Below, in pieces: positions 8,482-15,486 of a stretch of DNA of 15,722 nt. Under the pieces are notes generated by a model. It was not told where the DNA came from. It saw only the letters and a program-made list of their open reading frames with translations, and ran no database searches. The translations under genes were made by a program, and so were the position numbers. Source of the DNA: Clostridium_AQ sp900552125 (lineage in GTDB: Bacteria; Bacillota_I; Bacilli_A; Erysipelotrichales; Erysipelotrichaceae); NCBI GenBank assembly GCA_037892765.1, contig JBBKBW010000058.1. One strand, written 5' to 3'. Numbering within the stretch: the stretch's first letter is position 1; every line of letters begins with the position of its first letter.

Positions 8482-9858
8482 TCATTCCTTTACTTTCTTA
8501 GCATAATCATACAATTCTGTAATATAGTTACCGTCAAAACAAGCAGTACAAAGTGATCCATTGCTTATTTCCAATAAGTCTTTTATAGTCAGGAAACGTA
8601 AAGAATCTGCACCAATATAACGACATAATTCTTCTTCGCTTTTATGAGCCGCAATCAGTTCTTCTTTTGTAGAAGTATCAACACCATAAAAACATGGATA
8701 TTTTATCATTGGAGAAGCAATTCGCATATGAATTTCTTTAGCTCCAGCTTCTTTTAACAGCTGTACAATACGTTTGGATGTTGTTCCTCGAACAATAGAA
8801 TCATCAATCAAAACAATACGTTTTCCCTCAACAATACTATGAATAGCAGAAAGTTTCATACGTACCCCTCGATCACGTAATTCCTGAGTGGGCTGAATAA
8901 AGGTTCGTGCAACATAGCGATTTTTAATCAATCCCATTTCATAAGGCAAATGACTGGCTTCTGCATACCCGCTTGCTGCACTGATTGAAGAATCCGGTAC
9001 TCCAATTACAATATCTGCCTCTAATGAGTAATCTTTCTGCGCTAACAATGCTCCACTGCGCTTACGAAATAAATGTACATTTATACTATCTAACGTACTA
9101 TCCGGGCGAGAGAAATAGATGTATTCCATAGCACAGAGTGAATGACATACATCCTGGGTATAATAGAAATGTTCTACTTTATCATTTGAGATTTTAACTA
9201 TTTCCCCTGGCTGTACATCTATGATATCACGTCCAGCAATGACATCATATGTACAAGTTTCACTGCTGATGCAATAACCATCCTGTACTTTGGCATAAGA
9301 AAGCGGACGAAGACCATAACGATCACGAACAGCATAAATACTATTTTCACTCATGATCAAAAATGCAAAAGCTCCATCCAGCTGCAAAGCCGTTTGCTTT
9401 ATTTTCTCTAACAAAGACCCTTTTTGCCTCTGAATAAGATGTAAAATGATCTCACTGTCACTTGTTCCCTGAAATATACTGCCATCATCTTCCATTTCAT
9501 TACGTAATTTCATCGCATTTACAATTTGGCCATTATGTACCAAAGCTAATGTTCCACGATGAGAAACCGATAGTAAAGGCTGTACATTTTCAAGTGTATT
9601 TCCTCCTGCTGTTGAATAACGAACATGGCCAATGGCAATATTTCCATCTAGCTGCTGTATCTGTTTTTCATCAAATACTTCGGAAATCAAACCTCTCCCT
9701 TTATGGCTCTTTACTCGTTTTCCATCACTTACTGCAATCCCACACCCCTCTTGACCACGATGCTGTAATGCATGTAATCCATAGTAGGTAAGTGAAGCAG
9801 CCTGTTCTACATGGTAAACTCCAAATACCCCACACTCTTCATGTAACTCATCAAACAT
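8482..9858 (-). CDS. purF: Amidophosphoribosyltransferase (glutamine PRPP amidotransferase)
   Basis: First committed step of purine synthesis: PRPP plus glutamine gives phosphoribosylamine. The 458-residue length and sequence fit the Bacillus-type enzyme. An eight-residue propeptide precedes the class II nucleophile Cys9 (EECGVFGV). The phosphoribosyltransferase domain carries the PRPP loop VLIDDSIVRGTTS (349-361). All four cysteines expected to hold the [4Fe-4S] cluster in the B. subtilis-type enzyme are present: C242, C389, C437 and C440. The ATG at 9858 has GGAGG seven bases upstream. No other pur gene is in the window; purF instead sits among glutamine enzymes, divergent from glnA. It has its own promoter at 9889-9917 and a short leader of about 25 bases with no room for a purine riboswitch. 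It stops 222 bases before glnN. Confidence 0.96.
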   Translation of the reverse strand: MFDELHEECGVFGVYHVEQAASLTYYGLHALQHRGQEGCGIAVSDGKRVKSHKGRGLISEVFDEKQIQQLDGNIAIGHVRYSTAGGNTLENVQPLLSVSHRGTLALVHNGQIVNAMKLRNEMEDDGSIFQGTSDSEIILHLIQRQKGSLLEKIKQTALQLDGAFAFLIMSENSIYAVRDRYGLRPLSYAKVQDGYCISSETCTYDVIAGRDIIDVQPGEIVKISNDKVEHFYYTQDVCHSLCAMEYIYFSRPDSTLDSINVHLFRKRSGALLAQKDYSLEADIVIGVPDSSISAASGYAEASHLPYEMGLIKNRYVARTFIQPTQELRDRGVRMKLSAIHSIVEGKRIVLIDDSIVRGTTSKRIVQLLKEAGAKEIHMRIASPMIKYPCFYGVDTSTKEELIAAHKSEEELCRYIGADSLRFLTIKDLLEISNGSLCTACFDGNYITELYDYAKKVKE

Positions 9859-9888
9859 CTTTAATCCTCCATTTCATTGAATGACTGC

Positions 9889-9917
9889 ATATTAACTCAC
9901 ATCTTTCTAAGAGTCAA
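9889..9917 (-). promoter_or_regulatory. purF promoter, sigma-A type
   Basis: On the minus strand, TTGACT (9917-9912), a 17-base spacer and TAATAT (9894-9889) match the housekeeping promoter pattern. The predicted start near 9882 leaves a short leader of about 25 bases. The -35 box faces away from the glnA promoter, 44 bases from its -35 box. Confidence 0.8.
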
Positions 9918-9927
9918 TAGTAATTTT

Positions 9928-9946
9928 TTATACAACTTATGTATAA
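9928..9946. promoter_or_regulatory. Palindrome between the divergent purF and glnA promoters
   Basis: TTATAC (9928-9933) and GTATAA (9941-9946) form a perfect inverted repeat around a seven-base centre. It lies 10 bases upstream of the purF -35 box and 15 bases upstream of the glnA -35 box. This is a natural place for a shared activator or repressor of both units. It does not match the GlnR/TnrA consensus (TGTNA-N7-TNACA) or a PurR box. The sequence is AT-rich, so a chance palindrome or UP-element role is also possible. Confidence 0.4.
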
Positions 9947-9961
9947 GATTACAGGAATACA

Positions 9962-9990
9962 TTGACTTTTCAGCACTTTTTTTGTATAAA
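9962..9990 (+). promoter_or_regulatory. glnA-operon promoter, sigma-A type
   Basis: TTGACT (9962-9967), a 17-base spacer and TATAAA (9985-9990) closely fit the housekeeping consensus. The start is expected near 9997, giving a leader of about 95 bases before glnA that contains the hairpin at 10021-10064. Confidence 0.82.
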
Positions 9991-10020
9991 TAAAGTGTTA
10001 ATAAAAAAGTTTGAGCAATG

Positions 10021-10064
10021 GCGTTCATCTGATGGGAGAAGTGTCTTTTCCTAACGATGAACGC
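10021..10064 (+). promoter_or_regulatory. Long hairpin in the glnA leader, possible attenuator or regulator target
   Basis: GCGTTCATC (10021-10029) pairs perfectly with GATGAACGC (10056-10064). Inside it, 10034-10040 pairs with 10046-10052 (seven pairs, two G-U) around a five-base loop. Together this is a nearly continuous stem-loop transcribed in the glnA leader. It is followed by a broken U-rich stretch (CTTTCATTTTAT), weaker than a standard terminator tail, and ends 16 bases before the glnA ribosome site. It may be a weak attenuator or a target for the ANTAR protein encoded downstream. The loop is not a recognised ANTAR hexaloop. Confidence 0.6.
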
Positions 10065-10092
10065 TTTCATTTTATAGACAGGAGGAACGATC

Positions 10093-11295
10093 ATGTATTC
10101 ACAGGAAGATGTCATTACATTTATTGAAGAAGAGAATGTTAAATTCATTCGATTAGCTTTTTTTGATGTATTCGGAATTCAGAAAAATATTTCCATTCTG
10201 CCAAAAGAACTTCCCCGCGCATTTGCGGAAGGAATCTCCTTTGATGCCTCTGCCATCGATGGATTTAGTGATGAAGAAAAAAGCGACTTATTTCTTCATC
10301 CTGATCCTTCTACCCTATGTATTATTCCATGGCGATCTATGGATGGAAGAGTCGTTCGTATGTATTGCGATATACGCTATCCTGATGGTAAGCCTTTTGA
10401 ATGTGATAGTCGTCTATTACTGAAACAAGCTGTTAAAGAAGCAGATAAAGAAGGAATTCATGTTGATTTTGGGGCAGAAGTTGAATTTTACTTATTTCAA
10501 AACGATGATGACAATAGTAAAAAACGCATTCCTTTTGATCAGGCAGGTTATATGGATGTTGCGCCTAAAGATCGTGGTGAAGATATTCGCCGTGAAATAT
10601 GTTTCACTCTTCTAGATATGGGAATTCAGCCTGAAGCTAGCCATCATGAAGAAGGACCTGGACAAAACGAAATTGACTTTCGATATAGCGATGCCTTAAC
10701 AGCAGCTGATCAGACATCTACCTTTAAATGGGTGGTTGAAATGGTTGCTATGGGGAGTGGCCTTGAAGCTGATTTTTCTCCTAAACCCTTAGTTAATGAG
10801 GCTGGAAATGGTATGCACATCAATCTATCTTTACAAAATGAACAACAAACACTACAGTCATACTTTATGGCTGGAATTCTTGAACATATCCATGAAATGA
10901 CTTTATTTCTAAATCCGCATAAAGATAGTTTTCTTCGTTTAGGAGAAAAGAAAGCACCATGTTACATCAGCTGGTCATATGAGAATCGTTCCCAGCTGAT
11001 TCGTATTCCCGCAATAAAAGGAGGACGTAAGCGTATAGAACTACGCTCTCCAGATCCTACGGCGAACCCTTATTTATGCTATGCATTGCTTATCTATGCC
11101 GGCTTAGATGGAATACACCGTAAACTTGAGCCACCTAAACCAATGAACATTAATCTATATCATGCAGATAAAGAACTTACTTCTACACTTCAAAAACTAC
11201 CTCAAAACCACGAGGAAGCATGGAATAGCGCATCAAAAAGTAATTTTATCCGCAATATACTGCCAAACAATTATCTAGAAGCTTATCGCAAGTAA
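10093..11295 (+). CDS. glnA: Glutamine synthetase type I, atypical and short at the C-terminus
   Basis: A GSI-family ligase making glutamine from glutamate, ammonia and ATP. Core residues are present: FDAS (Asp50-type), GAEVEFYLF metal glutamates, EASHHEEGPGQNEIDF, the GNGMH histidine, NRSQLIRIP and RIELRSPDPTANPYL. The protein differs from B. subtilis GlnA (about 444 residues) in three ways. It has 400 residues and ends at the position aligning with FIEAK, losing roughly the last 24 residues. The flap that reads VPGYEAP in B. subtilis is one residue shorter, GEKKAP, so the catalytic flap glutamate aligns with lysine. The arginine near position 62, tied to feedback control, aligns with aspartate in GFSDEEKSD. 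The stop is real: the next gene's ribosome site follows within a few bases. The ATG has GGAGG seven bases upstream. It is first in a glnA-ANTAR-pyrG operon. Comparisons are from memory, so family placement is sure but activity less so. Confidence 0.92.
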   Translation: MYSQEDVITFIEEENVKFIRLAFFDVFGIQKNISILPKELPRAFAEGISFDASAIDGFSDEEKSDLFLHPDPSTLCIIPWRSMDGRVVRMYCDIRYPDGKPFECDSRLLLKQAVKEADKEGIHVDFGAEVEFYLFQNDDDNSKKRIPFDQAGYMDVAPKDRGEDIRREICFTLLDMGIQPEASHHEEGPGQNEIDFRYSDALTAADQTSTFKWVVEMVAMGSGLEADFSPKPLVNEAGNGMHINLSLQNEQQTLQSYFMAGILEHIHEMTLFLNPHKDSFLRLGEKKAPCYISWSYENRSQLIRIPAIKGGRKRIELRSPDPTANPYLCYALLIYAGLDGIHRKLEPPKPMNINLYHADKELTSTLQKLPQNHEEAWNSASKSNFIRNILPNNYLEAYRK

Positions 11296-11315
11296 AAAAG
11301 AAAGGAGGAGAATGT

Positions 11316-11906
11316 ATGGGTACTACCTGTTCTATTCTGGTTTTATCAAAAAGCGAAATCCCTGTCCAGATTCTTCGTGATATGTTGCCACGAGATCTCT
11401 ATCCTAACATTCTCTTTTCTTCATCAATAGCACAAGCTCGCCGGCAGCTAATTCAACGTAAGATTAATTTGCTTATCATTGATATTCCATTAAAGGAAGA
11501 AAGCGGCATTCGCTTTGCACAGGAAATTAGTCAGCGTAGTACTCCAGGGGTTTTATTGATGATGAATTCTTCGATGTATCATCAGTATGCTGCCCGTATG
11601 GAAGATACAGGTATCCCAGTTCTTGCGAAACCATTATCACACCAAGCACTTTATCAAAGCATTCGTTTATTAACTACAATGCAAAAACGTATTGAACATT
11701 TCGAACAAGAAAAGTTAGTACTTCAAGATAAAATGAAGGAAATTCAAATTATAAATCAGGCAAAATGGTTACTTGTTGAGAAATATAATTGGACAGAAGA
11801 TAAAGCACATCGCCATATACAAAAGAAAGCGATGGATCTGTGCTGCACAAAATATGAGTTAGCACAAAATATTATAAAGAAAATCAAACAAGGAGGCAGT
11901 TTATGA
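11316..11906 (+). CDS. ANTAR-domain response regulator, putative RNA-binding antiterminator (NitR-like)
   Basis: 196 residues. The N-terminal receiver-like domain (about 5-120) keeps the phosphoacceptor-position Asp56 (LLIIDIPL) and Lys105 (AKPL). It lacks the acidic pair normally found after the first strand (ILVLSKSE instead of a DD motif), so it may not be phosphorylated normally. A helical linker (about 120-140) leads to a C-terminal ANTAR domain (about 140-192) with the family's INQAKWLL and KAMD motifs and YELAQNI. ANTAR proteins such as AmiR, NasR and EutV bind leader RNA hairpins and prevent termination. In solventogenic clostridia an ANTAR gene called nitR is, as I recall, placed directly after glnA, the same arrangement as here. 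It starts 20 bases after glnA behind GGAGG, and its last four bases overlap the pyrG start. Likely targets by context are the glnA and glnN leaders; this is inference. Confidence 0.92.
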   Translation: MGTTCSILVLSKSEIPVQILRDMLPRDLYPNILFSSSIAQARRQLIQRKINLLIIDIPLKEESGIRFAQEISQRSTPGVLLMMNSSMYHQYAARMEDTGIPVLAKPLSHQALYQSIRLLTTMQKRIEHFEQEKLVLQDKMKEIQIINQAKWLLVEKYNWTEDKAHRHIQKKAMDLCCTKYELAQNIIKKIKQGGSL

Positions 11907-13510
11907 CAAAATATATATTTGTAACCGGAGGTGTAGTATCCGGACTAGGAAAAGGAATTACCGCTGCATCTTTAGGACGGTTACTAAAATCACGTGGTCT
12001 TAAAGTAGCAGCGCAGAAATTAGATCCATACATCAATGTAGATCCAGGTACCATGAGCCCTTTCCAGCATGGAGAAGTCTTCGTAACCGAAGATGGTATA
12101 GAAACAGATTTAGATTTAGGACATTATGAGCGATTCATTGATGAAAATCTAAATCAATTCTCTAACTTAACAACAGGTAAAGTATACTGGAATGTCCTTA
12201 ACAAAGAACGAAGCGGTGAATATTTAGGAGAAACCGTACAGGTCATTCCTCATATTACCAATGAAATCAAATCGTTTATTTATCAGGTTGGCAAAAAGAC
12301 AGAAGCTGATGTTGTTATCACTGAAATTGGCGGAACAACAGGAGATATTGAAAGTCAGCCTTTCCTTGAAGCTATCCGTCAAGTAGGCTTAGAAGTCGGA
12401 GAAGAAAATGTTCTCTATATTCATGTAACACTTGTCCCTTACTTAAGTGGAAGCTATGAGCATAAAACAAAACCGACACAGCATTCTGTTAAAGAACTTC
12501 AAGGTATTGGAATACATCCGGATATCATCGTATTACGATGTGACCGTCCTCTAGAAGACTCTGTTTTCAAAAAGATTGCCCTCTTCTGTAATGTTAAAGA
12601 AGACTGTGTTATAGAAAATATAACGGTTGAACAGCTATATGAAGCTCCAATTATGCTGGAAAAAGGAAATTTTTCTGATATTGTATGTAGAGAACTTCAT
12701 TTAAACTGCCCACCTTGTGATTTAACAGAGTGGAACAATATGCTGGAAAAAATAAAGAATTGTCATAAACGTATTGTAATCGGATTGGTAGGCAAATATG
12801 TACAATTACATGATGCATATCTTTCAGTAGCGGAAGCACTACGTCACGCAGGCTTTGCAAATAGCTGCAGTGTTTCCATAGAATGGATTGACTCTGAAAC
12901 AATCACTGAAGAAAATGCAGATGAAATATTAAAGGAATGTGATGGTATTCTAGTACCAGGCGGCTTCGGTAAACGTGGTATTGATGGTATGGTTGCGGCT
13001 GCTCATCATTGTCAGCGCAAACAAAAACCTTATTTAGGAATTTGCCTAGGTATGCAAATTGCAGTCATAGCCTTTGCTCGTCATAGCTGTGGATGGGAAG
13101 ATGCTGATTCACGAGAATTTAATCCTGATGCTACATATAAAGTTATTGATTTTTTACCAGATCAAAACGATCAAGTTAACAAAGGTGGTACATTAAGACT
13201 TGGTTCATATCCATGTAATATCAAAGAAGGAACCAAAATGATGCAATGTTATCAAACAAAAGAAGTATATGAACGACACCGTCATCGCTACGAATTCAAT
13301 AATACTTATCGTGAACAATTAGAAGATGCAGGATTAGTTATTAGCGGTACTTCCCCTGATGGACATATTGTAGAAACTATTGAATTAAAGAATCATCCAT
13401 TCTTTATTGGAGTACAATTCCATCCTGAATTCAAAAGTCGTCCAAATCGACCACATCCATTATTTATGGGCCTAGTCAGTGCTTCTATAAAACAAATAGA
13501 AAACAAATAA
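11903..13510 (+). CDS. pyrG: CTP synthase (glutamine-hydrolysing)
   Basis: Converts UTP to CTP using ATP and glutamine. The 535 residues are standard length. The N-terminal synthetase domain has the nucleotide-binding loop SGLGKGITAAS (13-23) and the conserved QKLDPYINVDPGTMSPFQHG (38-57). The C-terminal class I amidotransferase domain (from about 290) has the nucleophile Cys381 in GICLGMQ and the His507/Glu509 pair in QFHPEF, so the triad is complete. The ATG at 11903 overlaps the TGA of the ANTAR gene (ATGA), with AGGAGG six bases upstream inside that gene, which points to translational coupling. There is no separate pyrG leader, so the initiation/attenuation control by CTP known for B. subtilis pyrG is unlikely here. 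Expression should follow glnA and the regulator. A terminator follows directly. Confidence 0.97.
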   Translation: MTKYIFVTGGVVSGLGKGITAASLGRLLKSRGLKVAAQKLDPYINVDPGTMSPFQHGEVFVTEDGIETDLDLGHYERFIDENLNQFSNLTTGKVYWNVLNKERSGEYLGETVQVIPHITNEIKSFIYQVGKKTEADVVITEIGGTTGDIESQPFLEAIRQVGLEVGEENVLYIHVTLVPYLSGSYEHKTKPTQHSVKELQGIGIHPDIIVLRCDRPLEDSVFKKIALFCNVKEDCVIENITVEQLYEAPIMLEKGNFSDIVCRELHLNCPPCDLTEWNNMLEKIKNCHKRIVIGLVGKYVQLHDAYLSVAEALRHAGFANSCSVSIEWIDSETITEENADEILKECDGILVPGGFGKRGIDGMVAAAHHCQRKQKPYLGICLGMQIAVIAFARHSCGWEDADSREFNPDATYKVIDFLPDQNDQVNKGGTLRLGSYPCNIKEGTKMMQCYQTKEVYERHRHRYEFNNTYREQLEDAGLVISGTSPDGHIVETIELKNHPFFIGVQFHPEFKSRPNRPHPLFMGLVSASIKQIENK

Positions 13511-13532
13511 AAACAGCTGTCGCTGTTTTTTT
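13505..13532. terminator. Bidirectional terminator between pyrG and the sensor gene
   Basis: AAAACAGC (13510-13517) pairs with GCTGTTTT (13522-13529) around the loop TGTC. On the plus strand it is followed by T residues to 13532, ending the glnA-ANTAR-pyrG transcript. On the minus strand the same stem is followed by TTTTTATTT, which ends the convergent sensor operon whose last stop codon is at 13541. Confidence 0.9.
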
Positions 13533-13540
13533 ATAAAATC

Positions 13541-14785
13541 CTACTTTTCTTCTTTATTCTGCCGAATAAAAGATAGTATCATACTTCCATTTTCTTCATC
13601 ATATTTATAAGATGGAATAATTCTATATTTATTTATAATCTCATGAAGAATCATATTATTATGAATATAAGCTTTGAGATTATGATTAGCGGGAAATCTA
13701 ATCTGAATTACAATCTGGTTAAATTTTTCTTCCGACGAAATATAAATCAGACTATTAGATTTTAACTTACAGGATTCAATACTGATCCTTAATATTTCTT
13801 TAAAGAAATTAATTTCATCGACTCTCTCAAAGAATGTAAAGTTTGAACATTTTAACTTTGTCCTTATATTTATATTAAACTTTCTAAGAGTCTCCATATA
13901 CTTATTTATTAAAATATTTAATGTATACGACTCAGAATATATAGAATTAAACTCATTAAAAGTTTTTTCCGATAAATCCTCAAGTGTTTTATCTAACAAA
14001 TCATACTCCTTATTAACTAGATACCTTTTCATATCTGTATAGCGATGCAATAGTGTATGAAGCAGGTTAAAATGTTCATGATAATATTGACTATATAAAC
14101 TGATTTCATGTTCAAGCTGCTGTTTTTGTTCGGTTTCCTTCTTTAATGAAATTTCTAAATTGATATTATAAACAAATTTAAAGAAGAAGAATAAAGTTAT
14201 CATATTTGAAACCATTAATAAAAGCAGTGCCATGACTATATCTTTATCATTTTCAACTAATGCAAAATAATCAGGAATCAATAAAGTTAAAAAAAGAGTT
14301 GAAAAAGGTACAATTAATATAATCCAAGAATAACTAGGAAAATGTACAACAGAATACGTTTTTTTGAATCTGATAAATATAGTACACAACAGAAAATAAA
14401 CAATATTAGCAAGTATCAATGAGATAATATACAGAAATGAATCATATTCTGTAGAACCATTTAGATTAAAAAAAACATTCATAATAAGCATAGATATAAA
14501 TTCCGAAGATGTATTTAACATCATTAAAAAAAGAGAAGTGAATAGACTATAGATTAATGTTGTTTCAAACAACAAAGAAAAAAGAATAACATAGTTCACT
14601 GTACTCACAACAGTAGTAAAATGCGTAGGACCATTTATATTGAATAAGCATCTTATAAAGAATAAACACATAAAAATAATAATATTTATAGCTTTACTAT
14701 GAAATCTAGTTTTCAATGTAGATAAGCCTATATATACTCCTATTAATAGATAACTAAAATTACATAATACTAAAGACCATTTCAT
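13541..14785 (-). CDS. AgrC-like membrane sensor (GHKL-type histidine kinase relative) with degraded ATP-binding region
   Basis: 414 residues. The first ~206 form about six or seven hydrophobic membrane segments, then a basic, charged linker (210-228). A dimerisation region follows with YHEHFN (235-240), which aligns with the RHDYxN box of AgrC-type kinases and gives His236 as the likely phosphorylation site. The C-terminal part resembles the AgrC/GHKL ATPase domain in place and length. However, the N-box Asn is not visible (EILRISIESC, 330-339, where related kinases have xLLDNAIEA), and no glycine-rich G box is found before HEIINKY (381-387). It may be a very divergent kinase, or one that no longer binds ATP. 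The ATG overlaps the last four bases of the upstream response regulator (ATGA), with GAGG upstream. The signal is unknown: no agrB or agrD gene is in the window. Confidence 0.8.
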   Translation of the reverse strand: MKWSLVLCNFSYLLIGVYIGLSTLKTRFHSKAINIIIFMCLFFIRCLFNINGPTHFTTVVSTVNYVILFSLLFETTLIYSLFTSLFLMMLNTSSEFISMLIMNVFFNLNGSTEYDSFLYIISLILANIVYFLLCTIFIRFKKTYSVVHFPSYSWIILIVPFSTLFLTLLIPDYFALVENDKDIVMALLLLMVSNMITLFFFFKFVYNINLEISLKKETEQKQQLEHEISLYSQYYHEHFNLLHTLLHRYTDMKRYLVNKEYDLLDKTLEDLSEKTFNEFNSIYSESYTLNILINKYMETLRKFNINIRTKLKCSNFTFFERVDEINFFKEILRISIESCKLKSNSLIYISSEEKFNQIVIQIRFPANHNLKAYIHNNMILHEIINKYRIIPSYKYDEENGSMILSFIRQNKEEK

Positions 14786-15486
14786 AATATAATCCTCGGC
14801 ATCACTTCTATATATTTTTCCTCAAAATGTTTTTTCATATTTCTAGAGATAGGAATACTCTCACCGTTACTTAAATACACATCTTGTTTAGAGTAGCCTA
14901 TCACATAAAATAAATTAATGATATAGGACTTATGTGTCTGTTCAAATATAGACATATCTAAAATGTCGAACCAATCTTTCAAAGAATAGCGAGTTACTAA
15001 TACTTTTTCATTAGTAAAATGAATTCTAGTTTTTCGATTACACACATCAATATAAAGAATATCGGAAAACAAGATTTTTTTATTAGAGATATTTTCATCT
15101 AAAAAACCGCTGTATTTTTTCTTGAATACATAAATTTCATCATTCATCTCTGCATCAAATTCTGCTTGTAGGATAGGTTTTAAAAAATATCGATCCGCAT
15201 GGATTTTATAACCTTGTATTAAATATTTCTTATAACGAGAAGTAATAATGATACGACAGTGATGATTTAAATTAATTAGCTGTTTCCCAATATCTATACC
15301 ATTCTCTTTATCGATTTCAATATCAAGAAATAGAAAATCATATTTCTCTATATTCTCCAATAAAAAAACTGTAGAATCACAAATATCTATATCAAACACA
15401 TCAGCATATTTCTCTGAAAAACGTTCAAGTAAAGAAATGAGATGATCAATATCTTCTTTATTATCATCATATATCAAAAACTTCAT
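14782..15486 (-). CDS. LytTR-family response regulator (AgrA/ComE type)
   Basis: A two-domain transcription regulator. I start it at the ATG at 15486 (234 residues): a GGGG-containing site lies 10 bases upstream, whereas the in-frame TTG at 15495 would leave only one base between ribosome site and start. The receiver domain (1-~120) has the acidic pair Asp7-Asp8, phosphoacceptor Asp55 (FLFLDIEID), Thr82 and Lys103 (FLKPI), so it looks fully functional. The LytTR DNA-binding domain (about 130-234) shows ILYIDVCNRKTRIHF, SYIINL and SIPISRNMKKHF-like motifs of the family. LytTR proteins bind pairs of short direct repeats and commonly control peptide signalling, bacteriocins or virulence. It overlaps the sensor gene by four bases, giving a two-component operon. 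Base composition is clearly more AT-rich than in the glutamine genes. Confidence 0.93.
   Translation of the reverse strand: MKFLIYDDNKEDIDHLISLLERFSEKYADVFDIDICDSTVFLLENIEKYDFLFLDIEIDKENGIDIGKQLINLNHHCRIIITSRYKKYLIQGYKIHADRYFLKPILQAEFDAEMNDEIYVFKKKYSGFLDENISNKKILFSDILYIDVCNRKTRIHFTNEKVLVTRYSLKDWFDILDMSIFEQTHKSYIINLFYVIGYSKQDVYLSNGESIPISRNMKKHFEEKYIEVMPRIIL

Noticed and set aside
9934..9960. GlnR/TnrA-type operator near TGTATAAGATTACA
   Set aside because: The spacing is three bases too short for the TGTNA-N7-TNACA consensus, and the half-sites do not line up.
9897..10148. Minus-strand open frame of 83 codons across the purF-glnA gap
   Set aside because: It covers both divergent promoters, the palindrome and the leader hairpin, runs into glnA, and shows no recognisable motif.
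11285..11316. Frameshift explaining the short GlnA C-terminus
   Set aside because: Only 20 bases separate the stop from the next start and they contain that gene's ribosome site, so no tail sequence remains in another frame.
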